A stretch of 30,211 nucleotides of DNA from an uncultured Olsenella sp. Lineage in GTDB: Bacteria; Actinomycetota; Coriobacteriia; Coriobacteriales; Atopobiaceae. The position numbers and the translations under genes are program-made. A model generated the notes under the pieces. That model searched no databases. It worked only from the letters and a program-made list of their open reading frames with translations, and was not told where the DNA came from. Where the stretch lies: positions 1 to 30,211 of the forward strand of contig CAUGFC010000007.1 of the NCBI GenBank assembly GCA_959598545.1, written 5' to 3'. Of the stretch, positions 14,248 through 24,009 are shown piece after piece. Position 1 is the first letter of the stretch; each line of letters starts with the position of its first letter.

Positions 14248-16680
14248 TTGACTACCACCAAGATCTTCGAGAGCGAGCAGGACTTCATCGAGCAGTACCG
14301 CGAGGCGTGCCTCTCCCGCTTCGGGACCCCCTTCGAGGAGCTGCCCCAGCAGGAGCGCTACTACGCCCTCGCGGAGCTCATCGCCAACAAGGGCCGTGCC
14401 ATCTTCCCGGAGTCCCACCCCAAGGGCACCAAGAAGGTCTACTACTTCTCCCTCGAGTTCCTTCTCGGCCCCCTGCTCGACAACTACCTGATCAACTTCG
14501 GCGTCCGCGACCTCGTCGCCAACGGCGTCAAGCAGATGGGCGCCTCGCTCGAGGACCTCTGCCGCCAGGAGGCCGACCCCGGCCTCGGCAACGGCGGCCT
14601 GGGCCGCCTGGCCGCGTGCTTCCTCGACTCCATGGCGCACGAGGGCATGGCCGGCTACGGCAACGGCATGCGCTACCGCTACGGCCTCTTCCGCCAGTAC
14701 ATCGAGGGCGGCCGCCAGGTCGAGCGCACGGACAACTGGCTGGCCAACGGCTTCCCCTGGGAGACCCGCAAGGACGGCTCCTCCGTGCTCGTCCGCTTTG
14801 GCGGCCAGGTCGTCCGCCACGAGGAGGACGGCAAGTTCTGGTTCACCCAGGAGGGCGGCGAGCTCGTCCGCGCCGTCCCGTATGACGTGCCCATCGTCGG
14901 CTACGGCGGCAAGGTCGTGAACAAGCTGCGCCTGTGGTCCGCCGAGCCCTACACCGAGGACTTCGACCTGGACGCCTTCAACGCCGGCGACTACGCCCGC
15001 GCCAACAAGTTCCGCTCCGACGTCGAGGCCATCTCCACGATCCTCTATCCCAACGACGCCGGCGAGCACGGTCGCATGCTGCGCCTGAAGCAGGAGTACC
15101 TCTTCGTCTCCGCCGGCCTGCAGACGATCCTGCGCACCTACGAGCGTGAGTTCGGCCCCGACTGGGAGCACCTCGGCGAGCACGTGTGCGTCCACACCAA
15201 CGACACCCACCCCGCCATGTGCGGCCCGGAGCTCATGCGCCTGCTCGTCGACGAGAAGGGCCTGGACTTCGACCTCGCCTACAAGGTCGCCAAGGAGACC
15301 ATCTCCTTCACCAACCACACGGTCATGCCCGAGGCGCTTGAGAAGTGGCCCATCAACACCTTCCGCGCCCTGCTGCCGCGCCTCTACATGTTCATCGACG
15401 AGATCGATCGGCGCTACCGCGAGAACCTCTCGCAGCACCTCTCGCCCAACGAGGGCAACTGGACCGACGTCCTGCGCAACACCGCGATCCTCTGGGACGG
15501 CCAGGTGCGCATGGCCAACCTCTCGATCATCTTCTCGCACTCCATCAACGGCGTCTCCGCGCTGCACACGCAGATCCTCAAGGACACCGTGTTCCACGAG
15601 TTCTACGAGATGATGCCGCACCGCTTCAACAACAAGACCAACGGCGTCACGCACCGTCGCTTCCTGTGCGAGGCCAACCCCTCCTACTCCAAACTCATCA
15701 CCGAGGCCATCGGTGACGGCTGGCTCGACGACGCCATGGAGCTCGAGAAGCTCGTCCCGTTCGAGCAGGACGCCAGCTTCCTCGACGGCATGGAGCTCGC
15801 CAAGAAGGCCGACAAGGAGCGCCTGGCCGCCTACATCAAGGAGACCTCGGGCGTCGAGCTCGACACCAACATGATCTTCGACGTGCAGGTCAAGCGCTTC
15901 CACGCCTACAAGCGCCAGCTCCTCAACGTCTTCAAGGTGCTCGACGTCTACAACCGCATGCTCAACGACCCGGGCTACAGCCCGCGTCCGACGGCCTTCA
16001 TCTTCTCCGGCAAGGCGGCCCAGAGCTACACCTTCGCCAAGGAGGTCATCCGCCTGATCAACTCCGTGGCCGACGTCATCAACAACGACGAGCGTGTCAA
16101 CGACAAGATCAAGGTGGCCTTCGTGCCCAACTTCGCCGTCTCCAACGCCCAGCTCATCTACTCGGCCGCCGAGATCTCCGAGCAGATCAGCGTGGCCGGC
16201 GCCGAGGCCTCCGGCACCTCCAACATGAAGCTCATGATGAACGCGGCGATCACCCTGGGCACCCTTGACGGCTCCAACGTGGAGATCTCCGAGCTCGTGG
16301 GCCCCGAGAACATCAAGATCTTCGGCCTGCACGCCGACGAGGTCGAGGCCCTGCGCGCGTCCGGGCGCTACTACGCCTGGGACATGTACAACGGCGACCG
16401 CGACCGCCTCGGCCGGATCGTGGACATGCTCACCGACGGCACGCTCGCGCGTCTCTCGGGCAGCTTCGAGAGCATCCACGACTACCTCATGGTGGACAAC
16501 GACCCGGATCTGGTCCTGCGCGACTTCCACGCCTACGTCCAGGCCTTCGACGAGCTCACCGGAGCCTACGCCGACCGCCGCGCATGGAACCGTTCGGCGC
16601 TCCACAATACCGCCAAGGCCGGATACTTCTCCTCAGACCGAACCATTCGTGAGTATATGGGTGACATCTGGCACATTTAG
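14248..16680 (+). CDS. glgP: Glycogen phosphorylase GlgP
   Basis: The 810-residue protein is a GT35 phosphorylase of typical length. It releases glucose-1-phosphate from the ends of glycogen or maltodextrin chains. The pyridoxal phosphate lysine is K661 in E-A-S-G-T-S-N-M-K. Other family stretches are G-L-G-N-G-G-L-G-R-L-A-A-C-F-L-D-S (active-site loop, near 110-126), T-N-D-T-H-P-A, and R-F-H-A-Y-K-R-Q. The start is a TTG at 14248, with AAGGAG 5 nt upstream; no ATG fits. It lies between glgB and glgC in the same orientation, so synthesis and breakdown genes are probably co-transcribed. Confidence 0.95.
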   Translation: MTTTKIFESEQDFIEQYREACLSRFGTPFEELPQQERYYALAELIANKGRAIFPESHPKGTKKVYYFSLEFLLGPLLDNYLINFGVRDLVANGVKQMGASLEDLCRQEADPGLGNGGLGRLAACFLDSMAHEGMAGYGNGMRYRYGLFRQYIEGGRQVERTDNWLANGFPWETRKDGSSVLVRFGGQVVRHEEDGKFWFTQEGGELVRAVPYDVPIVGYGGKVVNKLRLWSAEPYTEDFDLDAFNAGDYARANKFRSDVEAISTILYPNDAGEHGRMLRLKQEYLFVSAGLQTILRTYEREFGPDWEHLGEHVCVHTNDTHPAMCGPELMRLLVDEKGLDFDLAYKVAKETISFTNHTVMPEALEKWPINTFRALLPRLYMFIDEIDRRYRENLSQHLSPNEGNWTDVLRNTAILWDGQVRMANLSIIFSHSINGVSALHTQILKDTVFHEFYEMMPHRFNNKTNGVTHRRFLCEANPSYSKLITEAIGDGWLDDAMELEKLVPFEQDASFLDGMELAKKADKERLAAYIKETSGVELDTNMIFDVQVKRFHAYKRQLLNVFKVLDVYNRMLNDPGYSPRPTAFIFSGKAAQSYTFAKEVIRLINSVADVINNDERVNDKIKVAFVPNFAVSNAQLIYSAAEISEQISVAGAEASGTSNMKLMMNAAITLGTLDGSNVEISELVGPENIKIFGLHADEVEALRASGRYYAWDMYNGDRDRLGRIVDMLTDGTLARLSGSFESIHDYLMVDNDPDLVLRDFHAYVQAFDELTGAYADRRAWNRSALHNTAKAGYFSSDRTIREYMGDIWHI

Positions 16681-16745
16681 AGGCAGGACATTTCGGGGGC
16701 CCCCGCGCCCCCGCGTGAGTTTTGTTCGTCGAAAGGAGTGGGGGT

Positions 16746-17894
16746 ATGAGCAAGAAAGAGTGCATCGCGATGCTCCTCGCCGGAGGACAGGGCAGTCGAC
16801 TCGGTGCGCTGACGAGCAACGTGGCAAAGCCTGCCGTGTCGTTCGGCGGCAAGTTCCGCATCATCGACTTCGCGCTGTCGAACTGCGCGAACTCGGGCAT
16901 CAACACGGTCGGCGTGCTCACGCAGTATCGTCCGTACCTGCTGCACAGCTACATCGGGACCGGCGAGGCGTGGAACCTCGACGAGCGCGGCGGCGGCGTC
17001 GCCATCCTGCCCCCCTTCGCCACCCAGACCGGCGGCGCCTGGTACGAGGGCACGGCGGACGCCGTGACGCAGAACCTCGGCTACATCGAGACCAACGACC
17101 CCGAGTACGTGCTCATCCTCTCCGGCGACCAGCTCTACCGCATGGACTACGCGGACATGCTGGCCACTCACAAGAAGAACAACGCCGACCTCACGATCGC
17201 CGTCATGCCGGTGCCCTGGGAGGAGGCCTCCCGCTTCGGCATCCTGACCGCCGACCCCGACGGCCGCATCACCAAGTTCACCGAGAAGCCCAAGAAGCCC
17301 GACTCGAACCTCGCGTCCATGGGCATCTACATCTTCAACGCCGACCTTCTCGTCGAGACGCTGAAGGAGGACGCCAACGACCAGAACTCCGCCCACGACT
17401 TCGGCGGCAACATCATCCCGAAGCTGCTGGACGACGGCAAGCGCCTGTTCACCTACAAGTTCGAGGGCTTCTGGCGTGACGTCGGCACCATCTCGAGCTA
17501 CCACGAGACGAGCATGGACCTGCTCGGGCCCAATCCGGCGTTCGACATCTTCAGCACCACGTTCCCGATCATGAGCAACGCCTCCACGCGCCCGCCGGCG
17601 TTCGTGGGCAAGGACGGCACGATCGACGACGCCCTCGTGGCCAACGGCTGCCAGGTCTACGGCACCGTCAAGCACTCGATCCTCTCGACCGACGCCTACG
17701 TCGGCGAGCGCGCGACCGTCATCGACTCGGTGCTGCTGCCCGGTGCCAGGGTCAAGAACGGCGCGACCGTCATCCGCGCCATTCTCGGCGAGAACGCCGT
17801 CGTCGAGGAGAACGTCAGCGTCGGCAGCGTCGACACCACCAAGGACACCGCCGTCATCGGCAACGACGTCGTCGTCGGGAAGGGGGAGAACTAG
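16746..17894 (+). CDS. glgC: Glucose-1-phosphate adenylyltransferase, GlgC subunit
   Basis: The 382-residue protein makes ADP-glucose from ATP and glucose-1-phosphate. The nucleotide-binding motif G13-G-Q-G-S-R-L is intact, as are S126-G-D128-Q-L-Y (most homologues have H-I-Y or H-V-Y), the F-T-E-K-P segment with K181, and S-M-G-I-Y-I-F. The C-terminus is a left-handed beta-helix (hexapeptide-like repeats from about residue 290). The ATG at 16746 follows AAGGAG by 7 nt; a longer TTG-initiated frame from 16722 would swallow the ribosome binding site. It is the likely catalytic partner of GlgD, which starts 2 nt after its stop. Confidence 0.95.
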   Translation: MSKKECIAMLLAGGQGSRLGALTSNVAKPAVSFGGKFRIIDFALSNCANSGINTVGVLTQYRPYLLHSYIGTGEAWNLDERGGGVAILPPFATQTGGAWYEGTADAVTQNLGYIETNDPEYVLILSGDQLYRMDYADMLATHKKNNADLTIAVMPVPWEEASRFGILTADPDGRITKFTEKPKKPDSNLASMGIYIFNADLLVETLKEDANDQNSAHDFGGNIIPKLLDDGKRLFTYKFEGFWRDVGTISSYHETSMDLLGPNPAFDIFSTTFPIMSNASTRPPAFVGKDGTIDDALVANGCQVYGTVKHSILSTDAYVGERATVIDSVLLPGARVKNGATVIRAILGENAVVEENVSVGSVDTTKDTAVIGNDVVVGKGEN

Positions 17895-17896
17895 TC

Positions 17897-18988
17897 ATGG
17901 AGAAGGTCATCGGCCTCATCACCTGCAACTACTCCGCCAAGGAGTCGAGCCCGCTCACCGAGAGCAGGCCCGTGGCGTCGCTGCCCTACTTCGGCCGCTA
18001 CCGCCTCGTTGACTTTGCCCTGTCCAACCTCGTGAACTGCGGGATCCGCACGGTCGGCATGGTCATGCCGTACAACTACCGCTCGATCATCGACCACGTG
18101 GGCTCCGGCAAGGACTGGGACCTCGACCGCAAGAACGGCGGCCTGTTCATCCTGCCCGGCTCCGCGTTCGGCACCTCCCGCACCGGCGCCCGCTTCCTGC
18201 TGCGCGACCTCGTGCACAACAAGGCGTACTTCACGCGCTCCACGGCCGACGCCGTGATCTTCTCGACGGCCAACTTCGTCTTCAACATCGACCTCGACCA
18301 GGTCTACGAGGCCCACAAGGCCTCCGGCGCGGACATCACGGCCCTCACCAAGACGGCCTCCGAGAAGGACGCCGACGTGACGGCCTTCGACGTCATCGAC
18401 GGCCGCGTCCAGGGCGTGCGCCAGGGCGTCAACTTCGGCGACACGATGTTCCTCGACTGCTTCGTGATCAACCGCCCGCTGCTGCTCGACATGTTCGACT
18501 GGTACGCCCCCACCGACTACCTCGACCTCTTCGAGGCCATGGCCGGCGACTTCGGCCGCGTCGACGTGCGCACCTACGACTTCGACGGCTACGTCGCGCC
18601 GATCTTCAACAAGCGCACCTACTTCCGCGCCAACATGGACGTACTCGACCCGCGCGTCTCCGCCGAGCTGTTCCCCGCGGACCGCACGGTCAAGACCAAG
18701 ACGCACGACACGCCTCCCGCCAAGTTCGAGGTGGGCTCCCGCGTGCTCAACTCCGCCGCGTCCTCCGGCGACCGCATCTACGGCAGCGTGAGCGACTCAA
18801 TCCTGGGCCGCAACGTGATCATCGAGGCCGGCGCCACGGTGCGCAACTCCATCGTGATGCAGGGCTGCGTGGTCAAGAGCGGCGCGCGCGTCGAGAACGC
18901 CATCGTGGACCGCGGCAACGTGGTGCCGGCCGGCACCGAGCTGCGCGGCACCCCCGAGGACATCCTCGTCACCGAGAAGGCTTCGTAG
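17897..18988 (+). CDS. glgD: Glucose-1-phosphate adenylyltransferase, GlgD (regulatory) subunit
   Basis: The 363-residue protein is a GlgC paralogue that lacks the catalytic G-G-x-G-x-R-L loop. In its place are C10-N-Y-S-A-K-E-S-S-P-L-T, R-P-V-A-S-L-P-Y-F-G-R-Y and L-V-D-F-A-L-S-N, as in GlgD proteins of Firmicutes. There the GlgC-GlgD heterotetramer is more active than GlgC alone. The C-terminal part (from about residue 280) is again a beta-helix with V-x-x-S/A-x-V repeats. The start lies 2 nt behind the glgC stop codon, so the two are translationally coupled, in keeping with subunits of one complex. Confidence 0.93.
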   Translation: MEKVIGLITCNYSAKESSPLTESRPVASLPYFGRYRLVDFALSNLVNCGIRTVGMVMPYNYRSIIDHVGSGKDWDLDRKNGGLFILPGSAFGTSRTGARFLLRDLVHNKAYFTRSTADAVIFSTANFVFNIDLDQVYEAHKASGADITALTKTASEKDADVTAFDVIDGRVQGVRQGVNFGDTMFLDCFVINRPLLLDMFDWYAPTDYLDLFEAMAGDFGRVDVRTYDFDGYVAPIFNKRTYFRANMDVLDPRVSAELFPADRTVKTKTHDTPPAKFEVGSRVLNSAASSGDRIYGSVSDSILGRNVIIEAGATVRNSIVMQGCVVKSGARVENAIVDRGNVVPAGTELRGTPEDILVTEKAS

Positions 18989-19002
18989 GGTGAGGGGGAG
19001 CC

Positions 19003-20502
19003 ATGCCCACTTCAGCTAAGCGCCGCAAGCTCAGGGTCCTCTTCGCCTCCTCCGAGGCCGTGCCGTTCGCCAAGACGGGCGGACTGGGCGACGTCGCCGG
19101 GTCGCTCCCGCGCGCGCTCAAGCACGCCGGGGCCCGCGTCGCGGTGATCCTGCCCAAGTACGCGAGCATCCCGCAGGAGTACAAAGACCAGATGAAGCAC
19201 GTGGCCGACTTCTACGTGCCGCTCGCCTGGCGCAACGAGTACTGCGGCATCGAGAAGCTCAGCCTGCAGGACCTCGACTTCTACTTCGTTGACAACGAGG
19301 CCTACTTCAAGCGCGACGGCCTCTACGGCTACTTCGACGACGGCGAGCGCTTTGCCTTCTTCTCCAAGGCGATCTGCGAGGCCATCGCCAAGGTCCCGGA
19401 GCTCGAGTGCGACGTCCTGCACTGCAACGACTGGCAGACGGCCCTGTGCTGCGTGTTCCTGCGCGAGTTCTACCAGCAGATCCCGCAGTGCGCCAACGTC
19501 AAGACCGTCTACACGGTCCACAACGTCAAGTTCCAGGGCCAGTACAGCGACAAGGTCCTCGACGAGGTGCTCGGCCTCGGCCACATCCCCGCCGCGCGCG
19601 ACCAGCTCTACTGCGACCGCGACTCCATCAACTACATGAAGGGCGCGCTCTGCTACGCGGACTTCCTCACCACGGTGAGCCCGAGCTATGCCTACGAGCT
19701 GCAGATGCCCTTCTACGGCGAGGGCCTCGACGACATCTTCCGCCGCCGCCAGAGCGTGCTGCGCGGCATCCTCAATGGCATCGACCAGGGCATCTGGAAC
19801 CCGGCCACGGACTCGATGATTCCGGCCAACTACACCGAGAAGGACCTCGAGGGCAAGGCCGAGTGCAAGCGCGCCCTCCAGGAGGAGCTCGGCCTGGCGC
19901 AGGACCCCGAGCGCCCGCTCGTGGTGTCCATCGGCCGACTCACGGACCAGAAGGGCCTGGGCCTGGTGCGCTACGCGATGGACCACCTCATGCAGCGCGG
20001 CGTGCAGGTCGCCATCCTCGGCACCGGCGACAAGGACCACGAGGACGCCTTCCGCTACTTCGACGCCAAGTACGGCGACCAGATGTGCGCGCGCATCGCC
20101 TTCGACAACGCGCTCTCCCACCGCATGTACGCCGGCGGCGACATCCTGCTCATGCCGTCCGAGTTCGAGCCGTGCGGCCTGTCGCAGATGATCGCCATGC
20201 GCTACGGCACCCTGCCCGTGGTGCGCGAGACCGGCGGCCTGCGCGACTCCGTCGCCCCGTACAACAAGTACACCGGCGAGGGCACGGGCTTCTCGTTCGC
20301 CAACATGAACGCCGACGAGATGGCCGACACCCTGCTCGGGGCCTGCGAGATCTTCTGGACCGAGCCGGAGAATTGGCATAAGCTACAGCTCCAGGCGATG
20401 GCGACGGACTTCAGCTGGCGCCGCGCCGCGAACGACTACATGGACATCTACCATGACCTCCACCCGGAGATCATCAGGTACAACAAGCGGAGAGACAGGT
20501 AG
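19003..20502 (+). CDS. glgA: Glycogen synthase GlgA
   Basis: The 499-residue protein is a GT5 synthase that adds glucose from ADP-glucose to the non-reducing end of the glucan. The N-terminal ADP-binding motif is K24-T-G-G-L-G-D30. Other family features are H140-C-N-D-W-Q-T, the G-R-L-T-D-Q-K-G loop with R312 and K317, and the E-x7-E-like stretch S-E-F-E-P-C-G-L (386-392). The ATG follows GAGGGGGAGCC. It is 14 nt behind glgD and 3 nt before the next gene, so it belongs to the same operon. Confidence 0.95.
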   Translation: MPTSAKRRKLRVLFASSEAVPFAKTGGLGDVAGSLPRALKHAGARVAVILPKYASIPQEYKDQMKHVADFYVPLAWRNEYCGIEKLSLQDLDFYFVDNEAYFKRDGLYGYFDDGERFAFFSKAICEAIAKVPELECDVLHCNDWQTALCCVFLREFYQQIPQCANVKTVYTVHNVKFQGQYSDKVLDEVLGLGHIPAARDQLYCDRDSINYMKGALCYADFLTTVSPSYAYELQMPFYGEGLDDIFRRRQSVLRGILNGIDQGIWNPATDSMIPANYTEKDLEGKAECKRALQEELGLAQDPERPLVVSIGRLTDQKGLGLVRYAMDHLMQRGVQVAILGTGDKDHEDAFRYFDAKYGDQMCARIAFDNALSHRMYAGGDILLMPSEFEPCGLSQMIAMRYGTLPVVRETGGLRDSVAPYNKYTGEGTGFSFANMNADEMADTLLGACEIFWTEPENWHKLQLQAMATDFSWRRAANDYMDIYHDLHPEIIRYNKRRDR

Positions 20503-20505
20503 CGC

Positions 20506-23500
20506 TTGAAGGCTCGTCACGTAACCTCTGAGTCCGAGTACAGAACCCCATTCGGTGCCGTCCAGCTGGGCGGCACCGTTTCGCTGAGCATAGACGTGTG
20601 GGAGGACGACGTCACCTTCTGCACGCTGCGCCTGTGGAGCGACGCCCGCGGCGAGGAGCTCATCGAGATGCGCGGCGCCGAGCACGCCGGCGGCCTGCGC
20701 TTCTCGGCCAGCTACAGGCCGCACGAGACGGGCGTGGTCTGGTACAGCTTCGACATCGAGGCGAGCGACGGCGCCGTGTGGCGCTACGGCGCGCGCCCGG
20801 GCTGGACCACCGGCGAGGGCGCCTTCGCCTACGGTGACCCGCCGTCGTTCCAGATCACGGTCTTCTCGCCGCGCACGCAGCAGCCGCGCTGGTACCGGGA
20901 GGGCGTCGTCTACCAGATCTTCCCCGACCGCTTCGCCCGCGGGGAGGACTGGCGCGAGCGCGCCGCGGACACCCTGGCCGTGCGCCGCAAGGGCGGGCCG
21001 GACCGCGAGGTCCTCGAGGACTGGGACACCCCGCCCTCCTACCGGCGCGCCGAGGACGGCAGCGTGGCATGCTGGGACTTCTACGGCGGCACGCTCGAGG
21101 GCATCCGGGAGAAGCTGGAGTATCTGGAGGACCTGGGTGTCACAGTTCTCTATCTGAACCCGATCTTCGAGGCGGCGAGCAACCACCGCTACGACACGGC
21201 CGACTACCTGCGCATCGACCCGCTGCTCGGAGACGAGCGGAGCTTCCGGGCCCTGTGCGTGGACGCGGCAGAGCACGGCATCTCCGTCATCCTCGACGGC
21301 GTGTTCAACCACGTGGGCGCCGACTCCCGCTACCTCAACCGCTTCGGGACCTACGCCGAGCCCGGCGCCTGGCAGGGTGACGCGTCGCCGTATCGCGACT
21401 GGTTCACCTTCAACGACGACGGGACCTACGCCGGCTGGTGGGGAGACCAGAACCTCCCGTCGATCCGCTCCGACTGCGACGCCTTCCACGAGCTCGTGTG
21501 CGGCCGCTCCGGCGTTATCCGCCACTGGCTGCGCCAGGGTGCGCGCGGCTGGCGCCTCGACGTCGCCGACGAGCTCACCGACGAGTTCATCGCCCAGATC
21601 AAGCGCGCCCTTCTCGCCGAGAAGCCCGACGGCGTGCTGATCGGGGAGGTCTGGGAGGACGCCTCCCACAAGATGGCGTACGGCAAGCTCCGCCAGTACT
21701 TCCAGGGCGCGGAGCTCGACGCGACGATGAACTACCCCGTGCGCACGGCGCTTCTCGCCTTCATCCGGCGCGACATCGACGCCGGCGAGCTGGCGGCACG
21801 CCTGGAGGAGCTTCGCGAGAACTACCCGCGCGACAACTTCTACTCGGCGCTCAACCTGCTGGGAAGCCACGACCGCGAGCGCCTCTTCACGGTGCTGGGC
21901 GGCGCCCCCGACCCGGACTCGCTCTCCGAGGAGGAGCGTGCGACGTACCGGCTCACGGAGGACCAGGCCGGCCTCGCGAAGGCGCGCCTGTGGGTGGCCG
22001 CGCTGCTGCAGATGACGCTGCCCGGCGTGCCGTGCGTCTACTACGGCGACGAGCGCGGCGTCGAGGGCTTCCGCGACCCGTACAACCGCGCGAGCTTCCC
22101 GTGGGACGACGGGCGCGCCGACTGCACCGCCATCTACCGCAACGCCATCGCCATCCGCAAGACCCTCTCGGACGTCCTGGTCGACGGCGAGTTCGAGCCC
22201 TTCTCGTCGGGTGACGACGTCTTCGGCTTCTGGCGCCGCGCGGCCGCGTCCCCTGCCGTCAGGGGCTCCGGCTCGGCCGGCCCCGGCGACGTCTGCGTGC
22301 TCGTCAACGCGAGCCTCTCCGATGCGCGCACCGTCCGGGTACCCGTGGGCGGGCTGCAGGTGACCGACGTCGTGTCCGGGACCGCCCCGCGCGTGAGCCA
22401 CGGCCAGGCCGAGGTCTTCCTCTGGCCGCTCGGCACCGCGGTGCTCCACTTCCACGAGCCGGAGCGCCTCCAGGCGACGCTCGAGCGGGGCATGGGCGTG
22501 CTGTGCCACATCACCTCCGTCCCCAACGGCGGCTGGCCCGGCACCCTGGGCGCGCCCGCGAGGCGCTTCGTCGACTGGCTCGCCGCGGGCGGCCAGAAGT
22601 ACTGGCAGGTGCTGCCCGTCAACCCGTGCGACGCCTACGGCTCGCCGTATGCGGGCCTCGGCGCCTTCGCAGGCAACCTCGGCCTTCTGGAGCAGCCCGA
22701 GGACGAGACGCTCACGATGCTCGAGCAGCTGGGCAACGATCCCGACTACCTGAGCTTCTGTGACGAGAACGACTACTGGCTGACCCCGTACGCGACCTTC
22801 CGCGCCGCGAAGAAGCTCTTCGACGAGGCGCCCTGGCAGGAGTGGCCCGAGCCGTATCGCACGTACTCGCCGCGCCTCGCGGAAGACCCGAAGCTGCGGC
22901 AGGCGGTCGAGGCGGAGCGCCGCCTGCAGTACGAGTTCCAGCGCGAGTGGGACGACCTGCTCGAGTACGCCCATGCGCGCGGCGTGAGCGTCATCGGCGA
23001 CATGCCGATGTTCGTCTCGGCGGACTCTGCTGACGTGTGGAGCGAGCCGGACATCTTCGACCTCGACGAGCAGGGCTACCCACGCCGGACGGCCGGCGCG
23101 CCCGCGGACGCCTTCTCGCCCGACGGGCAGAACTGGGGCAACCCCGCCTTCCGCTGGGACATCCTGCGCGAGCAGAACTTCAGCTGGTGGCTGCGTCGAT
23201 TCGGTCGCGCGCTCGCGCTCTACGACGTGGTGCGCCTCGACCACTTCATCGGGTTCTCGTCCTACTACGCGATTCCGGCGGGCAGGGGCGCGAGCGAGGG
23301 CGCCTACGCCTTCGGCCCGGGCATCGAGCTCTTCGAGGCCGCGCGCAACCAGTTCGGCCCGCTGCCGTTCATCGCCGAGGACCTCGGCGCGATCACGCCC
23401 GCCGTGCGCGCGCTCATGACCACGACGGGCTTCCCGGGCATGGACGTCGCGCAGTTCTCGGACGGGGACGTGCGCGAGGGCTACGAGCCGCGTCCCGAGA

Positions 23501-23805
23501 CCGTCGCCTACACGGGCACGCACGACAACCAGACGCTGGTGGGCTTCTGCGAGACGCGCTTCGGCGTCGACCGCGAGGGGGCGGTCGAGCTCGCCGACGA
23601 CATCATGCGGCGCGTGCTCGCCTCCGACGCCGACGTCGCGATCGTCCCGCTCCAGGACGTCCTGGGCCTGGGCGACGAGGCGCGCATGAACGTGCCGGGC
23701 GTGGCCTCGGGCAACTGGACCTGGATCGCGGACGACGCAGCCGTCGCTGCCGCCGCCGGGCGCCTCGCGGACCTGGCCGAGCGCAGCGGCAGGATCCTGG
23801 GCTAG
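20506..23805 (+). CDS. GH13-GH77 fusion: neopullulanase-like alpha-amylase joined to 4-alpha-glucanotransferase (MalQ)
   Basis: The 1099-residue protein has two complete enzymes in one chain. Residues 1-120 resemble a CBM34-type module. Residues about 125-650 are a GH13 enzyme of the neopullulanase/cyclomaltodextrinase type: nucleophile D352 (G-W-R-L-D-V-A-D), acid E381 (I-G-E-V-W), D456 (L-L-G-S-H-D-R-E). Residues about 655-1099 are a GH77 amylomaltase: D912 (V-R-L-D-H-F), E958 (I-A-E-D-L-G), D1007 (Y-T-G-T-H-D-N-Q-T). No signal peptide is present, so it acts in the cytoplasm, probably on maltodextrins released from glycogen. The start is TTG 20506, 3 nt after glgA, with a GGAGAGACAGG site inside the end of glgA. 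Confidence 0.92.
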   Translation: MKARHVTSESEYRTPFGAVQLGGTVSLSIDVWEDDVTFCTLRLWSDARGEELIEMRGAEHAGGLRFSASYRPHETGVVWYSFDIEASDGAVWRYGARPGWTTGEGAFAYGDPPSFQITVFSPRTQQPRWYREGVVYQIFPDRFARGEDWRERAADTLAVRRKGGPDREVLEDWDTPPSYRRAEDGSVACWDFYGGTLEGIREKLEYLEDLGVTVLYLNPIFEAASNHRYDTADYLRIDPLLGDERSFRALCVDAAEHGISVILDGVFNHVGADSRYLNRFGTYAEPGAWQGDASPYRDWFTFNDDGTYAGWWGDQNLPSIRSDCDAFHELVCGRSGVIRHWLRQGARGWRLDVADELTDEFIAQIKRALLAEKPDGVLIGEVWEDASHKMAYGKLRQYFQGAELDATMNYPVRTALLAFIRRDIDAGELAARLEELRENYPRDNFYSALNLLGSHDRERLFTVLGGAPDPDSLSEEERATYRLTEDQAGLAKARLWVAALLQMTLPGVPCVYYGDERGVEGFRDPYNRASFPWDDGRADCTAIYRNAIAIRKTLSDVLVDGEFEPFSSGDDVFGFWRRAAASPAVRGSGSAGPGDVCVLVNASLSDARTVRVPVGGLQVTDVVSGTAPRVSHGQAEVFLWPLGTAVLHFHEPERLQATLERGMGVLCHITSVPNGGWPGTLGAPARRFVDWLAAGGQKYWQVLPVNPCDAYGSPYAGLGAFAGNLGLLEQPEDETLTMLEQLGNDPDYLSFCDENDYWLTPYATFRAAKKLFDEAPWQEWPEPYRTYSPRLAEDPKLRQAVEAERRLQYEFQREWDDLLEYAHARGVSVIGDMPMFVSADSADVWSEPDIFDLDEQGYPRRTAGAPADAFSPDGQNWGNPAFRWDILREQNFSWWLRRFGRALALYDVVRLDHFIGFSSYYAIPAGRGASEGAYAFGPGIELFEAARNQFGPLPFIAEDLGAITPAVRALMTTTGFPGMDVAQFSDGDVREGYEPRPETVAYTGTHDNQTLVGFCETRFGVDREGAVELADDIMRRVLASDADVAIVPLQDVLGLGDEARMNVPGVASGNWTWIADDAAVAAAAGRLADLAERSGRILG

Positions 23806-23842
23806 CGGTCCTTCTCGGCCCGCCGCCGACGTTCCGGCACGT

Positions 23843-23993
23843 GGGTTAAAACGACCTTATCGTCCCTCCCTCCGGCCGCGTTTGGGTTAAAACTACTGGG
23901 TCGTCCCCCTTTCGAGATACTTGTAAGGGGGGACGACCCGTTGTTTTTAACCCGAATGACGAGAAGAACGGGGACAATGAGGCCGTTTTAACC
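23843..23993. repeat. Intergenic repeat cluster C (four units)
   Basis: Units at 23843-23869 and 23884-23909 are forward; 23928-23953 and 23968-23993 are inverted. The two inner units pair into a 26-bp hairpin, and both have a changed core (TACTGGGTCG against CGACCCGTTG) that keeps most of the pairing. The outer pair also complements. The cluster separates the convergent GH13-GH77 and AbiEi-like genes and could serve as terminator for both. Confidence 0.85.
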
Positions 23994-24009
23994 GGTGACG
24001 TGCGAGGCC

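Noticed and set aside
13918..16605. 895-codon frame on the minus strand opposite glgP and the end of glgB
   Set aside because: Shadow of glgP; same biased composition.
20383..23523. 1046-codon frame on the minus strand opposite the GH13-GH77 gene
   Set aside because: Mirror frame of a real gene; composition dominated by Ala, Val, Arg, Glu and Leu with no recognisable domain.
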